From assembly GCF_001549985.1 (NCBI RefSeq), contig NZ_LROZ01000012.1:1-64000 (forward strand): a stretch of DNA of 64,000 nt. Direction: 5' to 3'. A program made the position numbers and the translations under genes. Every line of letters begins with the position of its first letter. The stretch's first letter is position 1. Below, one piece after another: positions 26,732 through 34,934 of the stretch. A model generated the notes under the pieces. The model did not search any database. It was not told where the DNA came from and worked only from the letters and a program-made list of their open reading frames with translations. The stretch comes from Myroides odoratus (lineage in GTDB: Bacteria; Bacteroidota; Bacteroidia; Flavobacteriales; Flavobacteriaceae).

Positions 26732-26962
26732 CTACTTTAAATCAGCAATAGAAGCTCCAAAGTTGATGTGTAACACATGGCCATTTGGTAAAACTAAAGC
26801 GGGAACCGATTGTACTCCAAGGCGTTCTGCTTCTAATACCTTTTCTTGCTCTTCTCCTAAGTGAATAATTTCAATAGGGTGATCAGCAATTAAGTGTAAT
26901 AAATCCTGCTCTGCGCTCACGCAAACGGGACAACCTGCGTGATAAAAAACTACTTTTTTCAT
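26732..26962 (-). CDS. thioredoxin-fold protein, CPVC type
   Basis: 76 aa. The glutaredoxin/NrdH-like layout is complete in miniature: beta strand VVFYHAGCPVC with the CxxC active site near residues 11-14, a helix, IEIIHLGEEQE, then the cis-Pro loop VQSVPALVLPNGHVL. No signal peptide, so it is cytoplasmic. It probably carries out thiol-disulphide exchange; partners are unknown. Confidence 0.8.
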   Translation of the reverse strand: MKKVVFYHAGCPVCVSAEQDLLHLIADHPIEIIHLGEEQEKVLEAERLGVQSVPALVLPNGHVLHINFGASIADLK

Positions 26963-27059
26963 TTTACATCGTGTTAAATGGATTATGCAATATTGTACAG
27001 TAAAAGTAGTACCCTTTGAAGGGATTGTAGTGGTACAGTATTGAAATTGGAAGACTGGT

Positions 27060-27500
27060 CCAGGGGGGATTTGTAAGGTGTTTTTGGGTGAGGTGGTGAG
27101 GTGCTTTTTTGGGGTGAGATGGTGAGGCGGTGAGAGGGTGTGAAGATGATATTTATCGATTAAAGAAGGAATTCTGTTTTAATTGAAAATTTACCTCTCT
27201 CCCTTTTCCCATTTCTTCTCTCCAATTGATTTGTGAGGTTCTCTCACCGTCTCACCTCCTCATCGCCTCGTAATCTACGCTCTGTATGTCACCTCGACGA
27301 AGGAGGGGTCGCATCCGTTACTCATTAGTGCTTTGTTTTTTGTGAGAGGCTTTTTTGTGAGGTGGTGAGATAGTGCCCTCGTAATCTACGTTCTGTCTGT
27401 CACCCCGACGAAGGAGAGGTCGCATCCCGCGCTTCTCTTCTCTTGTTGTGAGTAACAAGCCTTGATTGACAGATGCGATGCTTCCTTCGTTAGCATGACA
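27060..27500. repeat. REP-like repeat cluster
   Basis: The 27060-27190 part is an inverted copy of the 14.2-14.46 kb sequence (reverse complement of the CACCTCAC stretch and the gaattcttctttaat segment). Two direct copies of the cgacgaaggaggggtcgcat core follow at about 27296 and 27408, the second with one change (ggagagg). A complementary gatgcgatgcttccttcgtt segment follows near 27475. No gene is seen in this stretch. Confidence 0.8.
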
Positions 27501-27680
27501 TACGGAGTGTTGACGTGCTGTATGGATTAACTGTAAAGCGCAGTAGTAGTATTCCATGCTGTCCTTCATTTTTAGGACAAATCACAACCCGTCCCTGGAC
27601 CACCTATAAAATCATAATTCTGTATCATTTTAGTCCTCCAGAGAGGCTGTATGTTTGTATCAGCAAAGAGATTGGTAGGC

Positions 27681-27771
27681 AGTTTACGGTTGACAGTTGA
27701 CAGTTAACTGTGCACCGTACACCGTCAACCGTAAACTGTACACTGTACACCATCAACTGTACACCGTACAC
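27681..27771. repeat. 7-bp tandem array, 13 units N-GTNNAC
   Basis: Thirteen back-to-back heptamers (agtttac, ggttgac, agttgac ... tgtacac, cgtacac; one is catcaac). The GTNNAC core is self-complementary in pattern. It ends 7 bp before the first tRNA-like gene. Confidence 0.9.
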
Positions 27772-27778
27772 CAAAAAT

Positions 27779-27848
27779 GGTTCCGTGGCTGAGTGGTAGG
27801 CCTGGTTACGCAATAACCAGTAGGTTGGTTCGAATCCAACCGGAACCT
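27779..27848 (+). tRNA. tRNA-Cys-like gene, anticodon GCA, copy 1
   Basis: 70 nt. Acceptor stem ggttccg / cggaacc (7 bp), D arm gctgagtggtaggc with a weak 3-bp stem, anticodon stem tggtt / aacca with loop acgcaat, variable gtag, T arm gttgg-ttcgaat-ccaac, discriminator T, CCA not encoded. The anticodon reads GCA, but position 33 is C instead of the near-universal T. The outline matches Bacteroidota tRNA-Cys. Whether it is charged and used is unknown. Confidence 0.75.
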
Positions 27849-27854
27849 CAAGTT

Positions 27855-27952
27855 AGTTTACGGTGTACGGTTAACTGTTAACTGTTAACTGTTAACCGTA
27901 CACCGTAAACTGTACACCGTAAACTGTACACCGTAAACTGTACACCGTACAC
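27855..27952. repeat. 7-bp tandem array, 14 units N-GTNNAC
   Basis: Fourteen uninterrupted heptamers between the two tRNA-like genes, including tgttaac three times and alternating cgtaaac/tgtacac units. Confidence 0.92.
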
Positions 27953-27959
27953 CAAAAAT

Positions 27960-28029
27960 GGTTCCGTGGCTGAGTGGTAGGCCTGGTTACGCAATAACCA
28001 GTAGGTTGGTTCGAATCCAACCGGAACCT
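27960..28029 (+). tRNA. tRNA-Cys-like gene, anticodon GCA, copy 2
   Basis: Identical over all 70 nt to copy 1, 181 bp downstream; flanking bases caccaaaaat before and caagttagtt after are also the same. It carries the same C33 anticodon loop. A tandem duplication of gene plus flank is the simplest explanation. Confidence 0.75.
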
Positions 28030-28035
28030 CAAGTT

Positions 28036-28119
28036 AGTTGACGGTTTATGGTTAACAGTTAACAGTTAACTGTAAACCGTAAACTGTACACCGTCAACCA
28101 TTAACTGTGCACCGTCAAC
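28036..28119. repeat. 7-bp tandem array, 12 units N-GTNNAC
   Basis: Twelve heptamers after the second tRNA-like gene, two of them degenerate (ggtttat, cattaac). Confidence 0.85.
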
Positions 28120-28234
28120 GATCATCTTTAGTTTTTTACATCCTTCATGTCATCTGCTGTTTTGTTTCAACTCGCTGTCATTTCGGTTGACTGCAGCAGG
28201 TACTTGGAGGGACACACTTTTAAATATCAATTTC

Positions 28235-28897
28235 ATGAAATTACACCGAGAAGGAAAAGGTCCTATTACTTTTGCTAGTTGCCTATTTTTATTGTGCAAT
28301 GGCTTAGCGTTTGTTTTACTGAGTACAAGGTTGTGGTATGTACAAGGGTTTATTTTACTCTTAACGTCTGTTTTATTGGGTTTGGTACTTTTCTTCTTTC
28401 GAATTCCGAAACGAGTATTGATTCAAGGTGATTCCTGTATTCAAGCGCCTTGTGATGGTACTGTAGTGGTGATTGAAGAAGTAGAACCCGATGAGTATTT
28501 CAGTGAAAAGCGCTTGCAAATTTCCGTTTTTATGAGTGTGCTTAATGTACATGTCAATTTAAACCCCATTGAAGGAGAAGTCGTGTATAGTTGTTACCAT
28601 AAAGGAAAAAACTTGGTGGCTTGGCATCCAAAATCCTCTACTGAAAATGAACGTCATAGTGTTGTTTACAAGCATGCAAATGGCAAAGAAGTGCTAGCAA
28701 AACAAATTGCGGGTGCTTTGGCTAATCGCATTGTTAACTATTTGCGTTTGGGTGAACGAGCAATGCAAACGCAAGAGATGGGGTTTATTAAGTTTGGTTC
28801 ACGGGTGGATCTACTCTTGCCTTTGGATTGTACGGTAAAGGTACAATTGGGGGAGAAAGTACAGGGAGGAATCACAACCTTAGCACAATGGAAATAG
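28235..28897 (+). CDS. psd: phosphatidylserine decarboxylase
   Basis: 220 aa from the ATG at 28235 (MKLHREGKGP); an upstream ATG at 28187 is less likely. Two N-terminal membrane helices are followed by the catalytic domain: APCDGTVVVIEEVEPDEYF, FMSVLNVHVNLNPIEGEV, LVAWHPKSSTENERHSVV, and GFIKFGSRVDLLLP, in which G188-S189 is the self-cleavage site that yields the pyruvoyl group. It makes phosphatidylethanolamine at the inner membrane. This short, PE-synthesis type is normal in Bacteroidota. Confidence 0.92.
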   Translation: MKLHREGKGPITFASCLFLLCNGLAFVLLSTRLWYVQGFILLLTSVLLGLVLFFFRIPKRVLIQGDSCIQAPCDGTVVVIEEVEPDEYFSEKRLQISVFMSVLNVHVNLNPIEGEVVYSCYHKGKNLVAWHPKSSTENERHSVVYKHANGKEVLAKQIAGALANRIVNYLRLGERAMQTQEMGFIKFGSRVDLLLPLDCTVKVQLGEKVQGGITTLAQWK

Positions 28898-28900
28898 AAC

Positions 28901-30340
28901 TTACGGTTCGAATTCTTGCAGGCATTCACTGATTAGGCGAACTCCTTTTTCAAGTTCTTGAGTAGAAAGCGTACCAAAACTTAAGCGCAATCCATCCGCC
29001 GTAGTGAGAGGAGCATAGTAGCCATTCGGATTGACTAATTGAACGCCTTTTGCTGCCAAACGCTGAATGAATAAGGGATAATCAATAGGATAGAGGGGTT
29101 TAATCCAAAAGGCTAATCCACCATCTGGAATGGTAAACGTTACCCGATTGGCCAAATATTGTTGAATGAGCTGACGCGTAAAGTCTCTTTTCTCTTTGTA
29201 TAAACTGGTCGCTTTTTTAATATGTTTTTTGATCATGCCGTCTTCAATTAGTTGAAGTACGGCTTGTTCCATGATACGATCTCCTTGAATATCAATGATC
29301 TTCCTCAATTGTGTGATCTTATCAATCAAGCTGTTGTGACTTGTCACTAAGAAACCGACGCGAAGTGCTGGAGCAACAACCTTGCTTAAGGTGCCAATGT
29401 AAACGTAATTTTCAAGTTCGGGATAGCTACACAGAGGCAATACAGGTCTGTAGGTATAGTGAAACTCATTGTCATAATCATCTTCAATAACTGTGATATT
29501 GTATTGATTGGCCAATTGAATAATCTCAAGGCGTCGTTGTAAACTCAGCGTTACGGTTGTTGGAAATTGGTGATGCGGAGTGAGATAAATGGCTTTAATC
29601 GCTGGATTTTGTTGCAGTTTTTCTCTTAGGGTTGTTACGCAAATACCTTCTGCATCAACAGGAATGGGAACTAATGTAGCCCCTGCATGTTCAAAGGCTT
29701 GCCAAGCCGATTGATAGCCAGGATTTTCCACTACAATGGCGTCTCCTTTTTGAAGTAAACATTGTGCAATTAAGTAAATAGCCATCTGACCACCACGGGT
29801 GATACATACACAATCTTCTTTTACCTGCATGCCTCGTTGATGGTTGAGCATATGAGCAATGTGTTGAATGAATCTCGGATCACCTAACGCATTGCCATAC
29901 CCCATCATTTGCCATTTTGCATTTCTATTGAAAATCTGTCTATAGGCGCGTGCTAATTCTTTGACAGGTACAATCTTACTGTCAGGATAACCATTGTCAA
30001 AAACAAGAGGCGCAGGATGCTGTAGTTCAGAAGCCGAGAGGGGAACTGAAGGAGTTTTACTTTTTACAGGTCTAGATTGTGGTATTGTTTGAGCAATATA
30101 GATGCCCTTGCGTTCTACAGATATCAACCATTCTTCATCCAATAATACACTAAGTGCTTTGACAATCGTATTGCGGTTGACATTCAACATTTCTGCTAAG
30201 GTGCGTGTGCTTGGTAGAATATTTCCTTTTTGAAGCCTGCCTTGTTGGATTGCATCAATAATAGCATCTGCTATTTGCAAATAGATGGGTTTGTCAGCCG
30301 TTTGATCCAAGCGAATTTCTAATTTCCAAAGCCTTTTCAT
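28901..30340 (-). CDS. MocR-type GntR/aminotransferase fusion regulator
   Basis: 479 aa from the ATG at 30340 (MKRLWKLEIRL). The N-terminal GntR wHTH reads KPIYLQIADAIIDAIQQGRL and TLAEMLNVNRNTIVKALSVL. The rest is a fold-type I aminotransferase domain: VCITRGGQMAIYLIAQCLL, ENPGYQS, YLTPHHQFPT, and the PLP lysine in TLSKVVAPALRVGFL. PdxR-like members respond to PLP, others to amino acids. It is convergent with psd (3-bp gap); the target is not clear from the neighbourhood. Confidence 0.9.
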   Translation of the reverse strand: MKRLWKLEIRLDQTADKPIYLQIADAIIDAIQQGRLQKGNILPSTRTLAEMLNVNRNTIVKALSVLLDEEWLISVERKGIYIAQTIPQSRPVKSKTPSVPLSASELQHPAPLVFDNGYPDSKIVPVKELARAYRQIFNRNAKWQMMGYGNALGDPRFIQHIAHMLNHQRGMQVKEDCVCITRGGQMAIYLIAQCLLQKGDAIVVENPGYQSAWQAFEHAGATLVPIPVDAEGICVTTLREKLQQNPAIKAIYLTPHHQFPTTVTLSLQRRLEIIQLANQYNITVIEDDYDNEFHYTYRPVLPLCSYPELENYVYIGTLSKVVAPALRVGFLVTSHNSLIDKITQLRKIIDIQGDRIMEQAVLQLIEDGMIKKHIKKATSLYKEKRDFTRQLIQQYLANRVTFTIPDGGLAFWIKPLYPIDYPLFIQRLAAKGVQLVNPNGYYAPLTTADGLRLSFGTLSTQELEKGVRLISECLQEFEP

Positions 30341-30540
30341 ATGGACTATGTAATAGTGTTGATTAAACAAGAGTAAGTAGACCAAATATAAACAATATAA
30401 CGGTAGGGACCAATGCTTATTTCGTCTTTATCACTGTTGGCGTAACTACATATAGAGGAATGTATATCGGTTGTATACAACAAGCTAAAGAAGAGTGAAA
30501 AAGGAAGAGAATGCTGGATGAAAAATACGGGTATTACAGT

Positions 30541-31086
30541 TCAGTTCAGTGTTGCTGCTAGTTTAAGTAATGTCAAACAGGTTTTATAATTGCGAGTAGT
30601 AGCCACGATACCTAGTTTTTGTTCCAGTAAAGCATTGGTAATTTTGGTTTTACCATACCCATTTGCAGCCACAAAATAGGCTGCTGAATCCGTAAGGACT
30701 AGATGTTCTTCGGGTGCTTTTTTACTTAATAAGGTGGTTAATTCTAGCTCTGCTGCGGGTTTGGCATTAAAAAAGGTAATGTATAGCTGTGCTTGTTCCT
30801 CTGGATGCTTAAAAGGACAGTGGTCAAGGATGGTTTGAAAGGTAACAAGCGGCAGCGTAATAACAGCAACAATTAACCCCAATTGTTCTGTTATGGCCTG
30901 TTCTATACGGGAGGTGATTTGATCCGCATCGGTTTCTTCCGATTGAAAAATGACATTGCCACTTTGAATATAGGTTTGTACTTGGGTAAATCCTAAATGG
31001 TGGAGGAGTTGTTTTAAAACCTCCATGGTAATTTTGTTCTTACCGCTTACATTAATAGCGCGAAGTAAAGCAATATAGGTCGTCAT
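30541..31086 (-). CDS. DUF1697 family protein
   Basis: 181 aa from ATG 31086 (MTTYIALLRAINVSGKNKIT), the conserved DUF1697 start. Other family marks: FTQVQTYIQSGNVIFQS, ITEQLGLIVAVI, and the ATTRNYKTCLTLL ending. Cytoplasmic; biochemical function unknown. The longer upstream frame is not supported. Confidence 0.88.
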   Translation of the reverse strand: MTTYIALLRAINVSGKNKITMEVLKQLLHHLGFTQVQTYIQSGNVIFQSEETDADQITSRIEQAITEQLGLIVAVITLPLVTFQTILDHCPFKHPEEQAQLYITFFNAKPAAELELTTLLSKKAPEEHLVLTDSAAYFVAANGYGKTKITNALLEQKLGIVATTRNYKTCLTLLKLAATLN

Positions 31087-31273
31087 AAGGTTGGGATTGA
31101 ACACTTGATTACACAAAGATAGTAGATTCCTCTTATTTTGGTGTCTAGCGGAGGCTCTTTGTTGGAGTAGCTTGTGTTTGTAACGATACCATTCATCAAA
31201 TAAAATAAACCAATGGTCAAAGAGATTCGTTCTGTTGGAGGATTTGGAATTGATTTGCACAAAAATCAAAGAA

Positions 31274-32179
31274 ATGAAGATACGTTTAGTTGCCATTTGT
31301 TGTGTGTTCCTTTTGGGGATGTTAACAATGCAGTCACAAGAAAAAATGATTGGAGAATTTAAGGTTGATTATGTGCCTTTTTCCAACTATGTACGCCCGA
31401 TAGACAGTGTGAAAACACCTGCGAAAACAGATTTTAGAAGAGCAGAAGTATACCTTGAAATCCCCTTATCTATGGAGATAGATAAGCGTGGAAAACCGCG
31501 TACTTGGTCTATTGTTGCACAAGGAGCCTATGCTAAAATGCAGCATAAATTATATGAGGAAGAGCTGTTTCCGACCGAATTATTAAATGCACAAATTGGA
31601 GTCAAACACTTTCGTTCTATTAGTGATTCTTGGTCCCTTTTAGTGATGGGAACCGTTGGTTTATATACGGATATGGAAGTGATTAATAGTCAGGCTATTT
31701 TGGGACAGGGAGGTGTGTTTTTCATCAAGCATTTCAATAAGAAAGTAGCCCTAGGAGTAGGGCCTGTTTTGACGAATAGCTTTGGTGTACCTATGGTTTT
31801 ACCAGGGATTTATTTTAATTGGGAAACGTATGGTGATTTCTATGTACGCGTCGCTTTCCCTCAAGGAGCAGAAGTAGGTTATAAGGCTACTTCCATTTTG
31901 GATGTAAAGCTAGCTGTTGACTTACAAGGGATGACTGCTGTGATTAAACAAGACGACAAAAATATGCTATTGGGGTTTCAACAGATTGTTGCAGGTTTAC
32001 GACCTGAATTTAAGTTTAATGACAATCTAACTTTATCTTTAACAGCAGGTAGTTCACTTGTTCGTTCATTTTCGTATAATGAGCGCAAGATTAAAAATAT
32101 TTTTAAAGAGAAAAAAGAAGCCGATCCAAGATTCACGACGACGTTTTACGGTGCCGTTAAATTAAAGTGGGCCCTCTAG
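31274..32179 (+). CDS. outer-membrane beta-barrel protein, DUF6268-like
   Basis: 301 aa from ATG 31274 (MKIRLVAICC); signal peptide to about LTMQSQE. The body alternates polar and hydrophobic residues in beta-barrel fashion (WSIVAQGAYAKMQHKLYEE, FYVRVAFPQGAEVGYKATS), ending in an aromatic strand (FTTTFYGAVKLKWAL) typical of outer-membrane insertion. DUF6268 is my tentative family. It is divergent from the DUF1697 gene and ends at a bidirectional terminator. Confidence 0.7.
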   Translation: MKIRLVAICCVFLLGMLTMQSQEKMIGEFKVDYVPFSNYVRPIDSVKTPAKTDFRRAEVYLEIPLSMEIDKRGKPRTWSIVAQGAYAKMQHKLYEEELFPTELLNAQIGVKHFRSISDSWSLLVMGTVGLYTDMEVINSQAILGQGGVFFIKHFNKKVALGVGPVLTNSFGVPMVLPGIYFNWETYGDFYVRVAFPQGAEVGYKATSILDVKLAVDLQGMTAVIKQDDKNMLLGFQQIVAGLRPEFKFNDNLTLSLTAGSSLVRSFSYNERKIKNIFKEKKEADPRFTTTFYGAVKLKWAL

Positions 32180-32255
32180 GAACGAGTGAAATTCGCCTTA
32201 ACCTTCGTCTTCTAAGAAGACAAGGGGCGTACAGGTGATAGCGTAAATAAAAAAA

Positions 32256-32286
32256 GAGACGATGCAACATCGTCTCTTTTTTTATT
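32256..32286. terminator. bidirectional terminator
   Basis: Stem gagacgatg / catcgtctc with loop caa, T-run after and A-run before, between the barrel gene (+) and the LytTR gene (-). Confidence 0.88.
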
Positions 32287-33022
32287 TACTCAATAACTTT
32301 TTATAGATGATTTCATTTAAGAGGGCTTCTTTACGCAAACGTGCGATGGGTAAAGAAGTACCTTGAATGAGAACTTTATTTCCGGAAATAGAACTCATGT
32401 GGTTGATGTTAATTAAATACGATTTGTGTATGCGAAAAAAGTGTTCTTTGGGTAATAAATCCTCTAATGCAACTATAGTTTGATGGATGATATAACTTTT
32501 TTGAGGGGTGTGAATGCGGACGTAATTCTGCATACCCTCGATGTAGAGGATGGTCTCCCATTGAATTTTGACAAAGCTATCCTCATACTTGATGTACATG
32601 GAACCATCAGAGGAGCTTAGTTCTGTTTTCTGTTGATGTTTTAGTTCATACCACTCTTTAGCTTTCAAGGCAGCTTGATAAAAGCGTTTGAAGGCGATGG
32701 GTTTTAGTAGGTAATCTACAATCTGTAAGCGATAGCCTTCTAAAGCATGTTCGGAATAGGCCGTTGTAAAAATAACCATGGGGGGGTGACTAATGGCTTC
32801 TAAGAAATCAATACCAGATAAATAAGGCATATTGATATCGAGAAAGAGCAAATCAAATTTATCTTGACTCATTAATTCTTGGGCTTCTAATGCAGACCCA
32901 CAAGAAGCCGTTGCAGTTAAAAAGTCTACTTGAGCAATAAAATCCACAATGGCTCTTCTCGCTAGTGGTTCATCATCAATGACGAGGCATTTCAGCTGGA
33001 GTGTATTTTTATCTGTTGTCAT
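32282..33022 (-). CDS. LytTR-family response regulator
   Basis: 246 aa. Receiver domain with LVIDDEPLARRAIVDF start, phospho-acceptor Asp in DLLFLDINMPYLSG, and TTAYSEHALEGY, KPIAFKRF at the end. The C-terminal LytTR DNA-binding domain reads ILYIEGMQNYVRIHT, FFRIHKSYLININ, LPIARLRKEAL. It overlaps its kinase gene by 14 bp, so the two are translationally coupled. Targets are not evident; the small barrel gene and EptA/PAP2 pair lie upstream. Confidence 0.93.
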   Translation of the reverse strand: MTTDKNTLQLKCLVIDDEPLARRAIVDFIAQVDFLTATASCGSALEAQELMSQDKFDLLFLDINMPYLSGIDFLEAISHPPMVIFTTAYSEHALEGYRLQIVDYLLKPIAFKRFYQAALKAKEWYELKHQQKTELSSSDGSMYIKYEDSFVKIQWETILYIEGMQNYVRIHTPQKSYIIHQTIVALEDLLPKEHFFRIHKSYLININHMSSISGNKVLIQGTSLPIARLRKEALLNEIIYKKLLSK

Positions 33023-34076
33023 GGTTTAAATCAATTTGGAGCACTAAAGTAAAGGTATCTTCTTTTTCTTCTAATTGAAACGTATGGGCATCAGGATATT
33101 GTATTTTCAATCGTTCCGTTATATTGAGAATTCCAATACCACCTTGCTGTTTTTCTCGTTTGTACTTGTCATTATAAGAATTTTCAATGGCTAAGGTTAG
33201 TTTTCCCTGTTCTTCTTTGCAGTCTATATGAACATACCCTTGTTGATGGGGTAATCGAGAGACGTGTTTGAAAGCGTTTTCTACTAGGGGAACCAGTAGT
33301 AAAGGAGCAATTTGCAATTGTTTCGTTTCTATTTTCCAAACACATTGAACGCTTAATTCCTCTTGCCATCGGATTTCTTCAATGGCTACTAAATCTTGTA
33401 GATATTGAATTTCTTGATGTAAGAAAACATGCTGTTGGTTGCATTCATAGAGTTGATAGCGCAGAATATCGGAGAATTTAAGCAGTACGGTTGATGCTAA
33501 TTCTACGTTGTTTTGCATGAGGATGTGAATGTGATTGAGGATGTTGAACATCAAATGCGGGTTGATTTGATCCTGTAGTATTTTAATTTGAGCCTCTAAG
33601 TGTTCTTGTTTTAATTTGGCGTTGACTTGTTCAATTTTATGGTGCTCTTCATAGAAGCGTATTCCACAGGTAGTGGTTACAATCGCCATGGCAGAAGGAA
33701 GGGAACTAAATAATTTATGGATAAAAAATTGTTGCCAGGTCGTGGCATCTGCATCACGAAGTACAGCTGTATCGTTAATGTAGTATGGAAAGAAAGTAAA
33801 GAGAATGGAAACAAGTGCATCCAATAAAAGAACACCCAAAAAGAAAAGCAAGATAAAGCGTTTCATTTTTCCCTCTTTTAAGGCCTTAGGCAATGCAATA
33901 TCACTTAAATAATGGGCGACGGTGATAAAGCAAAACATAACGGTAAAGCAATGTAAAAGCCAAAAAAAAGGACGGTTATTGATATGTATATAGGGCCATA
34001 CCGAAAGAGCAAGGATAGACCAAAATAAAATAAAAAAGAGACGTTTGTGCTTGGATATATTGATCGTTGGATGCAT
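33009..34076 (-). CDS. LytS/YehU-type sensor histidine kinase
   Basis: 355 aa. Four N-terminal membrane helices (for example LFFILFWSILALSVWPYI, FILLFFLGVLLLDALVSILF), a coiled linker, then the His_kinase domain with QINPHLMFNILNHIHILMQN (phospho-His in NPHLMFN) and HATPase LLVPLVENAFKHVSR, GGIGILNITERLKIQYP. No periplasmic sensor domain is evident. It pairs with the LytTR regulator directly downstream. Confidence 0.92.
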   Translation of the reverse strand: MHPTINISKHKRLFFILFWSILALSVWPYIHINNRPFFWLLHCFTVMFCFITVAHYLSDIALPKALKEGKMKRFILLFFLGVLLLDALVSILFTFFPYYINDTAVLRDADATTWQQFFIHKLFSSLPSAMAIVTTTCGIRFYEEHHKIEQVNAKLKQEHLEAQIKILQDQINPHLMFNILNHIHILMQNNVELASTVLLKFSDILRYQLYECNQQHVFLHQEIQYLQDLVAIEEIRWQEELSVQCVWKIETKQLQIAPLLLVPLVENAFKHVSRLPHQQGYVHIDCKEEQGKLTLAIENSYNDKYKREKQQGGIGILNITERLKIQYPDAHTFQLEEKEDTFTLVLQIDLNHDNR

Positions 34077-34192
34077 GAATCAGTTAAATTTGAACTACAA
34101 AGGTAAATAAATGACAATCATTTCATTGTGGCTATTTTTTTTTGACGATTGGTCGTTGTTATTTGACTACTGGTATACTAAAGTCAGGAATA

Positions 34193-34227
34193 TAAAAAAA
34201 GCACAGGAAAATTTGATGACCTGTGCT
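34193..34227 (-). terminator. terminator of the small barrel gene
   Basis: Stem agcacagg / cctgtgct (34200-34207, 34220-34227) followed on the minus strand by seven T residues. Confidence 0.82.
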
Positions 34228-34237
34228 TGGTGATAGG

Positions 34238-34816
34238 TTATAAGAAGTAATAACTAAGTCCTACTTGAACGTGGTTGGATTTGGAATTAAAATCTTTCGC
34301 TAGGTTGTTTAAACTGCGTGCATAAACCAAATCAAAACTGAAATTACCCAAACTAATTCCAGCACCTACCTGTGCTTTGATATTGTTTTTATTCCAACGG
34401 CCATCGATTGCTTCTATATTGTCGCGGAAACTCAGTTTATCATCAATCACTTGGCTGTATACTCCACCCGCCATGACGTGTATTTTCATTGCTTTTAAGT
34501 GGAGCAAATCATAACCGACTGCAAGGGGCAAGTCAATACTTTTCCATTTCGCTTGTTTAATTGCAGCATTATCTAAGGTAGATTTGGATTCGCTGTATAG
34601 AAGGTCTGCTTGAAAGAACAGTCGATCAAGGTGATATCTTGTGGTCAATCCTCCAGAAAACCCCAAGGCATTTGATGTACTTAAATTACTTAGATTTCCC
34701 TTAATATTACTGTGGTTGGTATTCACTTTTATTCCAATTTGAATCGGACTTTGTGCTTGAACGGTTGTACTGCCAATGGCCAATAAAAGGCCTAAACTAA
34801 AAATTGTTGCTTTCAT
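34238..34816 (-). CDS. porin-family outer-membrane beta-barrel protein
   Basis: 192 aa, OmpA/OMP_b-brl_2 size. Signal peptide to TTVQAQ, then the eight-stranded barrel pattern: GFSGGLTTRYHLDRLFFQAD, SIDLPLAVGYDLLHLKAMKI, GAGISLGNFSFDLVYARSLN, and final strand VQVGLSYYFL with terminal aromatic. Exact role unknown; similar small barrels serve structural or immune functions. Confidence 0.85.
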   Translation of the reverse strand: MKATIFSLGLLLAIGSTTVQAQSPIQIGIKVNTNHSNIKGNLSNLSTSNALGFSGGLTTRYHLDRLFFQADLLYSESKSTLDNAAIKQAKWKSIDLPLAVGYDLLHLKAMKIHVMAGGVYSQVIDDKLSFRDNIEAIDGRWNKNNIKAQVGAGISLGNFSFDLVYARSLNNLAKDFNSKSNHVQVGLSYYFL

Positions 34817-34934
34817 GTTAAAAATTTAAATTCGTGAGGCAAATAACTTTCGGTTTAGGCAGTTGAGCAATTATCTTTGACCAAAGGAAATGATGCTTTG
34901 ACTAGCAGTAGTTCCGCTTAGGGCAATGGAGTGG

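Noticed and set aside
27681-28119. CRISPR array
   Set aside because: Units are 7 bp, contiguous and contain no spacers; there are no cas genes.
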